From a virus, in IMG/VR virus record IMGVR_UViG_3300044639_001298, positions 1 to 64,000 of that record: 64,000 nt of DNA; one strand, given 5' to 3'. A program made the position numbers and the translations under genes. Numbering within the stretch: the stretch's first letter is position 1; every line of letters starts with the position of its first letter. Positions 37,750 to 48,400 of the stretch are shown here, one piece after another. The notes beneath the pieces are model-generated. The model had not been told where the DNA came from. It saw nothing but the letters and a program-made list of their open reading frames with translations, and searched no databases.

Positions 37750-38202
37750 TTAAACTAACGAATAGTTTAGGTAATTGTAAGATAAATTTTTAGCTGAAAA
37801 AATGTCAGTAAGCTCTCTTAATATGTTTTTTATGGATGGTCGTACATCCAGCGTATATCTTACCTTTGGTGGGTACAATTTAGCGTCGATGATATAGTGA
37901 CAAATTGTCTCATTTCCGACTCTTAAAATAATGTTAAATCTTTCAGGTCCATCGGTATTTGATGTATCTAATACCGCCGAGTCCTCCTCGATTTGGAATC
38001 TATTTTCCAACATGTAGACCGCACACTTATTTCTAAGTTTTGTTTGTAAGTCGGTTCTTAAATCAAACATGTAGTTCATCAGTTCTACACTACCTTTTGC
38101 TTTTGGGTTAAACCCTTTGACATTAAAGAATCTCTGAACCACAAAATTATCATTTAATGTGATAAGAAATTCAACTTTAGTTACGTCATTTTGTTCTTTC
38201 AT
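37750..38202 (-). CDS. Conserved-looking protein of the replication cluster, function unknown
   Basis: No family is recognised for this 150-residue protein. It has a mixed alpha-beta pattern: a beta strand with KVEFLITLNDNFVVQRFFNV, a helix around AKGSVELMNYMFDLRTDLQT, a beta pair (RFNIILRVGNETICHYIIDA) and a C-terminal helix (RPSIKNILRELTDIFSAKNL). There are no membrane segments and no zinc or nucleotide-binding motif. It lies four bases after the RNase H/FEN gene and 40 bases before the helicase gene, so a small accessory role in replication or recombination is likely but unproven. Confidence 0.6.
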   Translation of the reverse strand: MKEQNDVTKVEFLITLNDNFVVQRFFNVKGFNPKAKGSVELMNYMFDLRTDLQTKLRNKCAVYMLENRFQIEEDSAVLDTSNTDGPERFNIILRVGNETICHYIIDAKLYPPKVRYTLDVRPSIKNILRELTDIFSAKNLSYNYLNYSLV

Positions 38203-38206
38203 AATT

Positions 38207-39214
38207 TTACTTTTTGTTTTTGAATTTTGACTTTTCTTTTCTTGTTAACTTTAAAAACGGCTTCAAAAAATAAATCCAACCGTCATCTTGTTTTGGTAGG
38301 TATTTAAATAACCCATCTTCCATCATCATACGAATTAGGTTTTTATACCCCCTACCATCAGGGTCTAATGATTCTGAGTAATATGTATCAACTAAATCTT
38401 TACCTTCTTGATTTACGAGTGGTTCATCTAAATCAATTAGTTTTTTGTTTATTACATAATATTCTTCACCAAATACACCCTCTTTTGTCTTACCTGATAA
38501 AAGGTTTTGTAATGATTTGTTGTCCTTATTTTCTTTAAGAAGTTCCTCACCTTTTGTTAAAATATCGGGTATTTCTACCACTCTTTCAAGTAGCTCAGGG
38601 AAAAACTTAAATAATGTCTTTTCACCTAAATAAAAAATACCATCAATATTGTCGGATGAATCTCCCGTGAGGATTTTGATTGTTTTGACATTAAAGTGGG
38701 GAACTTCAAAATCACTCATTTTGATTGTGTCCCCCATCTTATAATATCTTTTTGCGGATGGTGAATAGATAGTTACCTTTTCAGAAATTAATTGTGTAAG
38801 GTCCCTATCACTTGAGAAAATTGTTTTATCCTCGTCTTCAGAAATTTGGCAGTAGTAAGCAATTAAATCATCGGCTTCTGAGTGTTCAACTTCAACTTGT
38901 CTAACAAACATCTCTTCAAGATATTGTTTAACACGTTGTTTCTGACTTTCGTAAGAAGCCTGTTTAAACTCATTAGAATCGTTTCTACGATTTAATTTAT
39001 ACTTCGGGTATATAATCCTCCTTTGAGATGAATTCGTATCACTGTCCCAAAATACAACAACTTTATTATAGTTGTTTTCTTCCAAGAACTTTCTTAAAGT
39101 ATTTAAAAAGTGCCAAATAGCACCGATATGTTGTCCATTGTGAAAGTAATCTTTCACTCCGTGAAAACCAATTTTTATCAAATTGTTTCCATCAACCAAT
39201 AAGGTTTTTGTCAC
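38207..39214 (-). CDS. rnh: 5'-3' exonuclease/RNase H of the FEN family
   Basis: This 335-residue protein is a T4 RNase H-type flap nuclease that removes RNA primers from Okazaki fragments. The metal-binding acidic residues are seen in TLLVDGNNLIKIGF (D8), VVFWDSDTNSSQRR, HSEADDLIAYYC, IFSSDRDLTQLI and ILTGDSSDNIDGI. The last of these runs into a helix-hairpin-helix-like LGEKTLFKFFPEL. T4 RNase H has 305 residues. The start is a GTG whose next codons give MTKTLLVDG, the correct position for the first strand of the fold. It is followed by the 150-residue protein and preceded by uvsX in one operon. Confidence 0.9.
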   Translation of the reverse strand: MTKTLLVDGNNLIKIGFHGVKDYFHNGQHIGAIWHFLNTLRKFLEENNYNKVVVFWDSDTNSSQRRIIYPKYKLNRRNDSNEFKQASYESQKQRVKQYLEEMFVRQVEVEHSEADDLIAYYCQISEDEDKTIFSSDRDLTQLISEKVTIYSPSAKRYYKMGDTIKMSDFEVPHFNVKTIKILTGDSSDNIDGIFYLGEKTLFKFFPELLERVVEIPDILTKGEELLKENKDNKSLQNLLSGKTKEGVFGEEYYVINKKLIDLDEPLVNQEGKDLVDTYYSESLDPDGRGYKNLIRMMMEDGLFKYLPKQDDGWIYFLKPFLKLTRKEKSKFKNKK

Positions 39215-39235
39215 TTTTTTGTTTTTTAATTATTA

Positions 39236-40243
39236 CTACTCTACTTCTTCTTTTTCTGATTTCAAATCAAAGTCACCATCAACTCCGATTATTTCCTTCC
39301 AATATTCAGCATATTCTTTTTTGTATTGTTCGATTGATGCCTTTTCTTCGGAAGCTTCTTTTCCTGGTAAGAAACCGTGTGGTGTTACGATAATCTTTCC
39401 ATCTTCAAAACCAAGTCCGTTAATGTGATTTTTCATAACAGACACCTTAGTTCTTGATGCGAACTTCACAGTTCTCTTATCTTTAGTTGCGGTAATTTTT
39501 GTAGTACCAGCACCTTTTTGATTTCCAAATAAGAAAACTAATGAAGAATTCAACCAAATAGCTTCACCACCTTTTGCCTTAATTTTAGGTTGTCCAAACG
39601 GATTATCAGGTAATTCAACCCAAGGTTGGTTAACAATGATTAGGGTATTTTCATATTTAGAGTCTGCTTTACGTGAACCTGAAATACGTTGGTTAATACC
39701 CATACCAATCTTATCGGCTAAAACACTTGCATTGTGTTGTTTACCTCCTTTACCTTCGTAAGTCATTTTACAAGGAACAGAACCAACTGAGTCCCACATA
39801 ATACACAATGAATAATCTAAATCACCCTTTTCTTGAGCATCTAATAAATCATTGATGTAATCTGTGATTTGTTCAATATAATCAAAGTTATTATTGAATA
39901 TATAAAAACCGTCCCACTCTAATTCTCCCGTTTCTGTATCAACAACTTCTTCACATTCAAACCCCATTAACTTAGCGTGGTCAAAAGACCATTTTTGTTC
40001 TGTGATAATAAACACAGGTAAGATACCTTTCTTTTGAGCATCAACCGCAGTCTTAACCAATGCTGTTGTCTTACCCGTATCTGAATGTCCTAAGAACATA
40101 TTGATGTGCCCCATCGCGGGTCCAGGTAAACCAACCGCATCCAAAAACGGTGCACCAAGGTCAAAGAATCTTTGTGGTTTATACTTTGCCGATGTGGAAA
40201 ATTTCTTTTTAAGTGAACTAAAGTCGTTCTTTTTAATAGCCAT
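39236..40243 (-). CDS. uvsX: RecA-like recombinase UvsX
   Basis: This 335-residue recombinase pairs homologous DNA and drives recombination-dependent replication in T4-like phages. Walker A is GHSDTGKT (residues 52-59), close to the P-loop of T4 UvsX and distinct from that of bacterial RecA. Walker B is CIMWDSVGSVP. The strand-exchange loop regions follow (YEGKGGKQHNASVLADKIGM and FGQPKIKAKGGEAIWLNSS). The C-terminus is acidic, as in UvsX. The start overlaps the stop of the 73-residue gene upstream (TAATG). Confidence 0.93.
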   Translation of the reverse strand: MAIKKNDFSSLKKKFSTSAKYKPQRFFDLGAPFLDAVGLPGPAMGHINMFLGHSDTGKTTALVKTAVDAQKKGILPVFIITEQKWSFDHAKLMGFECEEVVDTETGELEWDGFYIFNNNFDYIEQITDYINDLLDAQEKGDLDYSLCIMWDSVGSVPCKMTYEGKGGKQHNASVLADKIGMGINQRISGSRKADSKYENTLIIVNQPWVELPDNPFGQPKIKAKGGEAIWLNSSLVFLFGNQKGAGTTKITATKDKRTVKFASRTKVSVMKNHINGLGFEDGKIIVTPHGFLPGKEASEEKASIEQYKKEYAEYWKEIIGVDGDFDLKSEKEEVE

Positions 40244-40464
40244 TATAGTTCGTAAATTTTAAAATTTGTTATAGTTTCCAACTTGTCTTTTGCGTCTGTA
40301 AGTTGTCCAACTAAATTATCCATCTCTTCTGTGTGTTGTGGATGCTCACCAATCCCAACAGGATTTGTGAAATAAACATAAAGTCTTGCTTCGGCATCAG
40401 CAATTTCTGCTTCATATTTTTTAACTAACGCTTCTTTTAATTTTTCTGCAATCACTGGTTTCAT
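40243..40464 (-). CDS. Small coiled-coil protein upstream of uvsX
   Basis: This 73-residue protein is almost entirely helical. A first helix with KLKEALVKKYEAEIADAEAR is followed by a loop with NPVGIGEHPQHTEEMDNL and a second helix ending DAKDKLETITNF. The GIGEHP loop looks conserved, but I cannot name a family. It is coupled to uvsX by TAATG and begins 30 bases after the terminator of the SSB gene. The fixed neighbourhood suggests a recombination or SSB partner; this is inference. Confidence 0.65.
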   Translation of the reverse strand: MKPVIAEKLKEALVKKYEAEIADAEARLYVYFTNPVGIGEHPQHTEEMDNLVGQLTDAKDKLETITNFKIYEL

Positions 40465-40493
40465 TTTGTTTTTTTAATTTGTTTATAAAAAAA

Positions 40494-40530
40494 AAGCATG
40501 GATACAATATGTTTAAAAGTATCCATGCTT
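40494..40530 (-). terminator. Rho-independent terminator after the SSB gene
   Basis: A perfect twelve-base-pair stem, AAGCATGGATAC with GTATCCATGCTT around a 13-base loop, is followed by eight T on the minus strand. It begins nine bases after the SSB stop. Partial read-through would feed uvsX, which has no clear promoter of its own. Confidence 0.93.
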
Positions 40531-40538
40531 AATTAAAT

Positions 40539-41393
40539 TTAGAATGGCAAATCTTCCGCTGGTTCTTCGTTCGCTTGTGGGTCAACAGGAGTTGGTGTTT
40601 CTTGTTTTGCCCCTCCAAGTGAAATTTCAGCAGCTTCACCGTAAACATATTTTTTAAGTTCAGATGACCACATTGGTGTCTCACCAACTGCAACTGCTTC
40701 TAAATATTCTACGGGTTTCTTTGAGTATACATCATTCCATGTAAGTTCGTCTTGGAGCCATCCTTCCATGATTCCCTTATCTTCATGTAGTGGTTGTGGG
40801 TCATCATACATGATTGTTTGAATAACTGTATATTCTTTTCCTTGTGGTGTTTTTGCTTTTGTAAGTTCAATGATTAAATCACGACCTTTTTCAGCCTCAG
40901 TGACATCACCTTTAGCTTTCCAAATAGGAAGAATTTTATCTAACACACCTTCTTGTTTGTAGTTGTGTTTGAATCGCCAAAATTTAACACCGTCTTGTTC
41001 GTTGTCACGGTCAATTACTTTTACAATGTAAAATAAACGTGAACGGTATTGTGATGCCAATTCTTTGTCTTCTTTCTTACCTGTAGAAATCAGTTCATTA
41101 TAAACTTCAGTCAAAGGTGAACGTTCGTTGTCATTTTTTTCAGGGTCATACAACTTAACCCATTGCCCGTTTACTTGAATTTCATGGTACCAAACTTCGA
41201 CAAATGGTGATGAACCATCTTTTGTAGGTAAGATACGAATTCTTCGTGATGCGGATTTTTCATTCTTCTGAAGGATTGCTGAGAAATACTTCTTCAATCT
41301 GTCTTCTTGAGAAATGTTAGTTCTTGGTGTGTTGCTCGATGTTGAATTTTTTTCGTACTGAGCTAGTACTGAATCTAATACTGAATTTGCCAT
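40539..41393 (-). CDS. gp32: Single-stranded DNA-binding protein, gp32-like
   Basis: This 284-residue protein coats single-stranded DNA and organises the replisome and recombination. Its basic N-terminal arm leads into an OB-fold with ASRRIRILPTKDGSSPFVEV, FYIVKVIDRDNEQDGVKFWR and DLIIELTKAKTPQGKEYTVI, the layout of T4-type gp32 (301 residues). A proline-rich acidic tail ends EEPAEDLPF. That tip has the D-[IL]-P-F form by which bacterial SSB recruits partner enzymes, which is unusual for a gp32. The gene is monocistronic between a strong host-type promoter and a strong terminator. Confidence 0.85.
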   Translation of the reverse strand: MANSVLDSVLAQYEKNSTSSNTPRTNISQEDRLKKYFSAILQKNEKSASRRIRILPTKDGSSPFVEVWYHEIQVNGQWVKLYDPEKNDNERSPLTEVYNELISTGKKEDKELASQYRSRLFYIVKVIDRDNEQDGVKFWRFKHNYKQEGVLDKILPIWKAKGDVTEAEKGRDLIIELTKAKTPQGKEYTVIQTIMYDDPQPLHEDKGIMEGWLQDELTWNDVYSKKPVEYLEAVAVGETPMWSSELKKYVYGEAAEISLGGAKQETPTPVDPQANEEPAEDLPF

Positions 41394-41428
41394 AAATAAA
41401 TTTTTAATTATTACTCTTTTATCTACAA

Positions 41429-41459
41429 CAAATATAGGTGAATATTTAAGTTTGTCAAA
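41429..41459 (-). promoter_or_regulatory. Bacteroidetes-type promoter of the SSB gene
   Basis: On the minus strand TTTG (41459-41456) is followed after exactly 19 bases by TATATTTG (41436-41429). This matches the Bacteroidetes housekeeping consensus TTTG-N19-TAnnTTTG. The start codon lies 35 bases downstream. Use of a host-type promoter suggests early or middle transcription of this gene by host RNA polymerase. Confidence 0.75.
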
Positions 41460-41464
41460 TAAAA

Positions 41465-41486
41465 AAAGGGGACAAACGCCCCCTTT
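41465..41486 (-). terminator. Rho-independent terminator after the 228-residue protein gene
   Basis: The stem AAAGGGG with CCCCTTT around an eight-base loop is followed by T-rich sequence on the minus strand. It ends transcription from 42434-41513 just upstream of the SSB promoter. Confidence 0.85.
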
Positions 41487-41512
41487 ATATTGATTCTTTA
41501 TCCTATTATTTT

Positions 41513-42199
41513 TTACATGTTTGGATTCTCGTCGTCATATATATTAAATGTTTTTTTTACCTCGTTTGGAGAAAAATTCTCAACCTCATCTGATGTTAAT
41601 ACGTATTCATTTTTTCCTGTTTTCTCCATCTCTTCTTCTTTATCTTGAAAGAAATCTGTCAGTTTTTGATTGTAAGGATAAGAATCTAAAGAACGTAACA
41701 TTAGTTTCTCTTCAGGTGTTTTTTCTCTATACTTATCAAATTTAGTTTCTAAATCATTTATCTTAGTCATTATTTGGTCCATGTTCTCTAATTTTGATGC
41801 TAAGTCGTCTAACTTAGAAAACATATCATTCATAAATTCATCTTGTTTTGCTTGGATTTCTTGTTGTGAAGTTACAAGGTCAGTAATATCAATTTCTTCA
41901 CTTTCACCTTCTTCATCGGTTTTTTCCTCAGCACCTACTTCTTCAACGTCTGGGTCATTTTCAACATCCACAGGTTCAGGTACTTCAGTTGGTGCAGGTG
42001 TTGCGCCAGCATCTGCCGGTGGTACGTCTCCTGCCGGTGGAACATCTCCTGCCGGTGCATCTGCCGGTGGTACGTCTCCTGCCGGTGCGTCGGCAGGTGG
42101 AACTTCATCTACCGGAGCTTCGGGTTGTTCATTAAGAATATATGAATTAATTTGATTAAAACGTTTTAATTCTTCTAATATTTGTTTTTCAATATTCAT
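41513..42199 (-). CDS. Acidic Pro/Ala-repeat and coiled-coil protein with a capsid-targeting-like leader
   Basis: The first 25 residues of this 228-residue protein form a helix (ILEELKRFNQINSYILNEQ) that ends in L-N-E, a [L/I]-x-E site of T4 prohead protease type. Residues 28-70 repeat PPADAPAGDVPPADAPAGD. An extremely acidic linker follows (about 70-105). Next comes a long coiled coil with LVTSQQEIQAKQDEFM and FSKLDDLASKLENMDQIM, then an acidic C-terminal region. Composition and leader resemble a head core/scaffold or internal protein, but no family is recognised. It is transcribed between the 74-residue gene and a terminator. Confidence 0.65.
   Translation of the reverse strand: MNIEKQILEELKRFNQINSYILNEQPEAPVDEVPPADAPAGDVPPADAPAGDVPPAGDVPPADAGATPAPTEVPEPVDVENDPDVEEVGAEEKTDEEGESEEIDITDLVTSQQEIQAKQDEFMNDMFSKLDDLASKLENMDQIMTKINDLETKFDKYREKTPEEKLMLRSLDSYPYNQKLTDFFQDKEEEMEKTGKNEYVLTSDEVENFSPNEVKKTFNIYDDENPNM
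41995..42112 (-). repeat. Pro-Ala-Asp coding tandem repeat
   Basis: Units of 15-30 bases (plus strand GGTACGTCTCCTGCCGGTGC type) encode PPADAPAGDV. The local G+C content is clearly higher than in the surrounding genes. Confidence 0.75.
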
Positions 42200-42209
42200 T
42201 TCTTAATTT

Positions 42210-42434
42210 TTAACCGTTTAATAATGTTTTTACACCGTGAGGTGTTTCAACTTTTAATGTTCTATTTGTTTTCATAGTGTTATCCACTCGTTCAATCAAA
42301 CCATCTTTCATTCTGATTGTATAACAGTCACCTGTATCTAAATCACATACTTCTTGATATCCGTTACCAGCGTCTTTCTGTGTAATTCTAGTATCTTTTT
42401 TCAAGTAATCGTCTAATAATGCTTTCATACTCAT
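42210..42434 (-). CDS. Small hypothetical protein
   Basis: This 74-residue protein begins with a helix (KALLDDYLKKDTRITQKDAG) followed by three or four short beta strands (EVCDLDTGDCYTIRMKDGLI, TLKVETPHGVKTLL). The fold looks like a small beta-barrel or hairpin domain with no known motif. It begins a two-gene unit with the 228-residue protein (ten bases apart), with a TATTTAT element 13 bases upstream. Function unknown. Confidence 0.6.
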   Translation of the reverse strand: MSMKALLDDYLKKDTRITQKDAGNGYQEVCDLDTGDCYTIRMKDGLIERVDNTMKTNRTLKVETPHGVKTLLNG

Positions 42435-42447
42435 AATTTTTTATAAT

Positions 42448-42454
42448 ATAAATA
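42448..42454 (-). promoter_or_regulatory. TATTTAT element (candidate phage late promoter)
   Basis: The minus strand reads AGATATTTATATTATAAAA, 13 bases before the ATG at 42434. Confidence 0.4.
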
Positions 42455-42470
42455 TCTCTTTATTTTGTTT

Positions 42471-45400
42471 TTACTTAAATTGTTGCCATGCTTGAGTAAA
42501 ACTTTCAACTAATGCGTTATAATCTGCGGTAATAAAGGACGCTTTAGTCTTATCTCTAATTTGTGTTTCATTTAATGGTGGTACAGGTGGAACCGCACTA
42601 GGATTCCCAAACGCAGAACTGGTGTACCAAGTTGTATATGCAAGTTGGAATAATGCCGCCCCGTAACTCTTATCTGAATTATTATTAGGATTTAATGTTA
42701 CTAGTTTCGGTATAAGGTTTATTTTATTTGTCATATAAGAATCCATAAATTGTATTGATTCCGTTAAAGTATCAAATTTAACCAACCTAACATTATCATT
42801 TGATATTTGAACACAAGATTGTTTTTTTATTAAGGTGGCTAGATTTCCCCCGTATATGGTATTTGTGTTTATTTCAAATGGATTGTTATTAATACAATTT
42901 AACACTCCATTATTATTTGTAGTTGATGGTAAATTTTGAGCAATTCCCCATAACAAAGCTTTCATTATTTTATTTGTACTTACAGAATTGAATAGTGGGA
43001 TAATCTCATCTTTTGTGAAAGGTGTTTGTATTAAAGGCTCAAATGGAATTGAGGCATAAACCGTTGGTACTCCACTTAAACAAACATTTTCTGCACCATT
43101 TAATGTTTGAAGTGTTGGGTTAGCGCTTAATAATTTTTCAGCAGCTATCACTTCCTGTGTTTTTGGAGTTTTAGTAACACCTAATAAATTTTTAAGTTCA
43201 GCTAATACAGTTTTATTAACTGATGACATTAAATTATCAATTTTAGGTAATGCATATTTTGGAATTCTTGTACCCTTAAACTCAGTATCGAATCCTGACG
43301 TTGATATATTATGGTTTACCTCTGTAATCCAATAAGGTCCGTAAAACATAGGTACGTGTCTTAAAATATAATACATAGTAGGTTGAATCATAGCATTACC
43401 CATACTACTTACAGTACACTGATATGACCTTGATTTATAGACACTATATAGTGATTGTGATTGTTGCGCTACTTTATCACCTGAAACCGAACTACCCATA
43501 TCTGCAAAAACCTTAAATGACTCTGAAGTGTTTTTCATTTCAGACATATCCAAATTTAATCCTTTAAATATGTTTTGATTCCTTATTCCAAAATCTACTG
43601 CGAAACCAACTACACGATTACTTAATGAATAATTTCTATTTGGGTCAGAAACCCTTAATGGGTTATCAGGGACTCTTAAATCAAAACTATCATCACCAAA
43701 TCTATTAAAAGTGTTTTCTTTTGGTTTTGGGTATTCTGATGGGTTACCAACATATAGACATAAAAACTTAGGATTAGATTGTGTGTAATCTACCTCTAAA
43801 TAAGTTCCAAATAATGAATTACCTATTTCACTATCCTCTAATGTTTGACCTTCTTTTGATGCCTTTTGAATGCCATAAAAATTAATATAGGCTGGCATTG
43901 CCATAAAAATAAAATAATTATCTTCCAAAATTGAACTTATCAAGGACATTAAACTTTGGTCTTGTTTTGTATCCAATGCCATTCTCTGAACTACTTTATT
44001 CAAATCTACATTGTAAGTATTACCTAAGTCACTATTTGACCTATCCATAAATAAAAAGTCTTCAAATAACGTAACATTTTTCAAATCTGAACCTGAAATC
44101 CATTTATCATTAAAACCTTTTAATGTGTTATAAAGTGCTAACTTGGTTGTGTCACCATTCAGAGGTGTGGTTGGTAATCCATAATCAACCTCGATATTCT
44201 TTAGTATCTTATTTAACTTTGTAAAAGTCTGATTTACCATTTTATCCTGTAGTTCGTATCTATCGGTAAGGAAATCATTAATATATGTGATTAGTTTGTT
44301 TTTATTAAAAGTAGGGTCTTTTAATTTTTGCTCAACATAGATTCTTATTATCGGATAAAGTGTTCTTATATTTTGAGGGTTAAACGCAATATTATTTTGA
44401 ATGAAGAAATCTGATACAAGACATTTTTGCGTGTTCGCTAAAGCCTGTGGTGTTATTGAAACATTATTTATTTGTGGTGTTGTTGATGAAAAATTAGGTG
44501 AGGTTGATACATCAGCTATTAATAGTAATGTCTCAGGTGAGGTAGGTAAGTTTGGCGCATACGTTACTACCATTTGATATTTACCAGGTTGTGCTTGAAT
44601 TATTTTTGCAACATATTGATATTTTGTTTGGATACTCATAGTAAACTCACTTTGTACTATATTACTACTATCCTGTACGTTTGAGTTTGGTTGAAAGAAA
44701 CTTATAGATTGTAATCTTTGTGATATTTTTGATTTATCGGGTTCTCCTATAATTTTGAAAACATCGTAACCACTTGTTGTTTTTTCAATATGTATATACT
44801 CACTATCATTTGTTGGTGATGTAATGATATTATATGAACTACCTATATATTGTAATTGTACTTCCGAATTTGCATTTGTAGTTGTTGCGGTAGTTGCTGA
44901 TGTCGTTGCGGATGTTGGGTTAGGTACTGAAGGAAAGGTGTTGTCAACTTGGTTTTCGTAATCAACACCAGGTATCAAACTAAAACCTAAATATTTGTGT
45001 AATGTGGACCATGATTGTGGTAATGAAGTGGTACTCTGTAATAAAGTTGTAAGTGTACCGTCACCTGGCAATGAACCAGAAGCATATTTACCAAAGGTTA
45101 ATTTATCTTCAGTCTGCATATTACTAAGAGTACTTAATGAATCAAATAATTTTCTATCAAAGTTTGTAGGGTTACCTATCTTAAGAACACAATCAAAATT
45201 CAAAAATTCCCTCAAATTTGTATAAAGGTTACTAATTTGGTCGTTCATCAATGTTTGTGTATCAATAGTTTCATTAATTTGTTGGAAGAATATTGTTTGA
45301 TAAGAGAAAAGATTTTGAATTTGATTTTTAAGTAGTTTCAAATTAGCATTAGTTAATCCATTAGTTTGAAGGTAGTTTGGTGTGATGTTTTCGTCATTTA

Positions 45401-48400
45401 ATTTTAACTCATCAGCTAATGGTTTGTAATTACAAAAAGTTAAAAACTTTTCTTCCATTTTATCCAACAAAGCTACATCAAAGACACTGAATATCTCATC
45501 AATCATTGAATAAGTTGATTCTGTGTTAGTTATATCAAAAACATTTTGTTTGTCCGTATCTGTTTTAATTATTTTAAGGTATTCGGTAGGTAATGGTTTT
45601 TTAATCAATTTATTATTAAAATACCCAAATTGAGACATACCCCAAACTGAACGTACCGTTCCATTATACATGGAATTATTATTATACAAACTTTCAGTTA
45701 TTTTTTTCTGAGGGTTAAAACACTCATAAATTGCTTGGTCGAAAGGTATACCCCCCATAGAAGGGTATATAATGATTGTCGATGGTTCTGAGTCGACATT
45801 ATTTTTCTTATATTTTCTATAAGTAAATAAATTTCTTTTTAATAATTCTTTATTTGGATTACTCGCATCATATCCTTGTGGGAAATAGTAAACTTCGTTA
45901 GTGGGATTAAAACCAATTTTTAATCCTTGTTCATTATAAAGTTTACTAAAATCTGTAGGCGTATAACCTGTTATTAAATCTTTTCCATTTAAGTAATATT
46001 CTATGGAGTTAATAACTTTTGGATAAAAACCTGTATCATATGTCTCTTTTAGATTGAATACGTTAAATGCCGATGTATATAATTCAACATTTTGAAGGGA
46101 AATAGTAGTTGGGTTTCCACTGTAATCTAATATAGTATACTTAGTACTTGAACTTCCTGTTGTTGGGTCATAAGAGAATACATAGTCAAAATCTTTCCAT
46201 GTGTCTTCTAAAATATCGATATTTTTTTCAATATATGTTTTATATCTATGCCATATTGAACCGTACTTCAAAACCCAAGCATATGGTACCTGATGAATAG
46301 ATGAAAACTTGTTAAATGTTGCTGCTAAATAATCAAGGTCAGTTACAACATTGTTCGTAACGTCTTTAATTTTTTCTTTTGTTGTAATTAAAGGTAAAGA
46401 GTTTAAATACATATATCCTAAAGCCACATATGGATTTTCCTCGTTGTTTTTTTGTTTCTGTACACCATCCAAAATAGCATTAACAAAATATGGTGTATTC
46501 ATTAATGAAGTTGTTTGAATGAAAGTTCCTAAATTACCACTATAGCTATTACCATAATTAATAAATGACTCAGTCAAAAATAAATCTTCGTATCGTCTTC
46601 TAGAATAATATTCTTTCAAAGAAAGTGCTGAATCAATTGGGTCGTCACTTGATGGGTCAACTAATAGTGGTTGTGTGTTATTTTGAAACACAGCATTAGA
46701 TGTGAAGAGTTTTAAGTTTTGGTATTTTTCAGTAGCATTAATTCTAGCTATTGTTTTTTTATCGTCCAAGAATATATAACTTCTAGTTGTATTGTTATAA
46801 TCTTCATATGAACCAATACTTTCACCATTAGACATATATTTTTTTAACCACGTTAGATTAGTAAAAGGATAAACATCTAATTTTTTTTGTTTAGATGTGG
46901 CACTATCTTCTAAAAATTCTTTCATGTTTGGTGCTAACGGTAAATCTGCAGATACTTGTATTGATGCTCCCGCTAAGGTATCTATTGAATATATTTCATT
47001 AACATTAGCTAATAGAGTTTTAAGATAATCTGTGTTGAAATAATCTCTTATATATGTTTGCCAACTTTGTCCTTGTCCATTGTTTGAAATTGTTTTCATG
47101 TAATCAACAAGTTTAGTTAAATTAAATGCGGATTTCTTTAAAGTTTGATTTATTGTAATATCAGATGGAGCAACTAAACTAATATTAAGACTTTCTATAT
47201 CACCATAAAATTGGTCGATTTGTTTACTACTTGCAATATCCGATGGTAAATTACCGTAATGTGATGCAATATAAGTTCTTTCAAAAATTTCATAAAAGGT
47301 TTTAATAGCGTCTAAATCTTGGTAAGGTGCGGTTTTGAATGGAAATTCAATAGCATTACATGATACATATTTTGTTACATCCTTAGGGTTGTCATAAGAA
47401 TATCTTACTTCTGGTTTTGATTTTTCTAATGTTGCTTTTATAAATGCTTCTACAAAACCAACTTCAGGCCACACTCTATAATCATAAGCCCTTGTCTGTC
47501 TTATATATTTAGCATCACCAGGATATTGTATCGTGTATAAGTCACTTCCATTATCTTGTTTTTCTAATGTAAAATATAATGGCCACGGATATACAACATT
47601 ATCACTATTCAAGTTAGTACTAGACGTTTGTATTGATTTTAATGCATCAACTGAAAAATTTTTGTCTGACGGAATTACAGCTAATAAACGATTTTTATCA
47701 GTTCTGACATTCCATGCCTCTTCATGATTTTCATCCATTAGTCTATAAAATGCGTCAGCACCTGCTAAAATAATTGCAAACACATTTCTTATCGTTGGTT
47801 TAAATCCTAATCCACCTTCTAACGGATTACTCAATTGTTTACCAATATAATATTGTGTTAATTCATCTTCAATTATTTTTTGTTTAGCACTTAAACTAGT
47901 GAACATCACATCTAATTTATCTAAATATGAATTTCTAGAATATGTACCGTCAGCAACTATTTTATCACCAAATACTAAATAGTCAGGAAGTTCTTCAACC
48001 CACTCCCCCTTTTCGTTTTTAACTTTAGTGTCTAACAAAGCAATGCGCGCCTCATCTTTAATAAATTTTTCATACTCACCAGGATTAATATTCGAATCGA
48101 GTGGTCTATTGTTTCTATAAAAGTATGTATTAGTAACATCTTGTTTATTACTACTCCAAGTATTAAAATCAAGTTTTCTAAGAATATCTTTTATACCTTT
48201 TATGGTTACGTTAATTTGATACTCAGCATTTTTATTTTCACCAAACGTGGCGTTGTTTTTTAAATTTGCAACATAAGCATTTATTCTTTCTGATATTTTG
48301 GTTTTGAAGTCTTCTCTCGATTGAAAAGTCAATTCTTTTTTAAATGGATAATAAACTTCATCACCCTGAACATAAAAACTATTTCTATCTACAACATTAT

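Noticed and set aside
39208-39428. Plus-strand small frames across the uvsX end
   Set aside because: They are antisense to the uvsX C-terminus, whose acidic codons produce open reverse frames.
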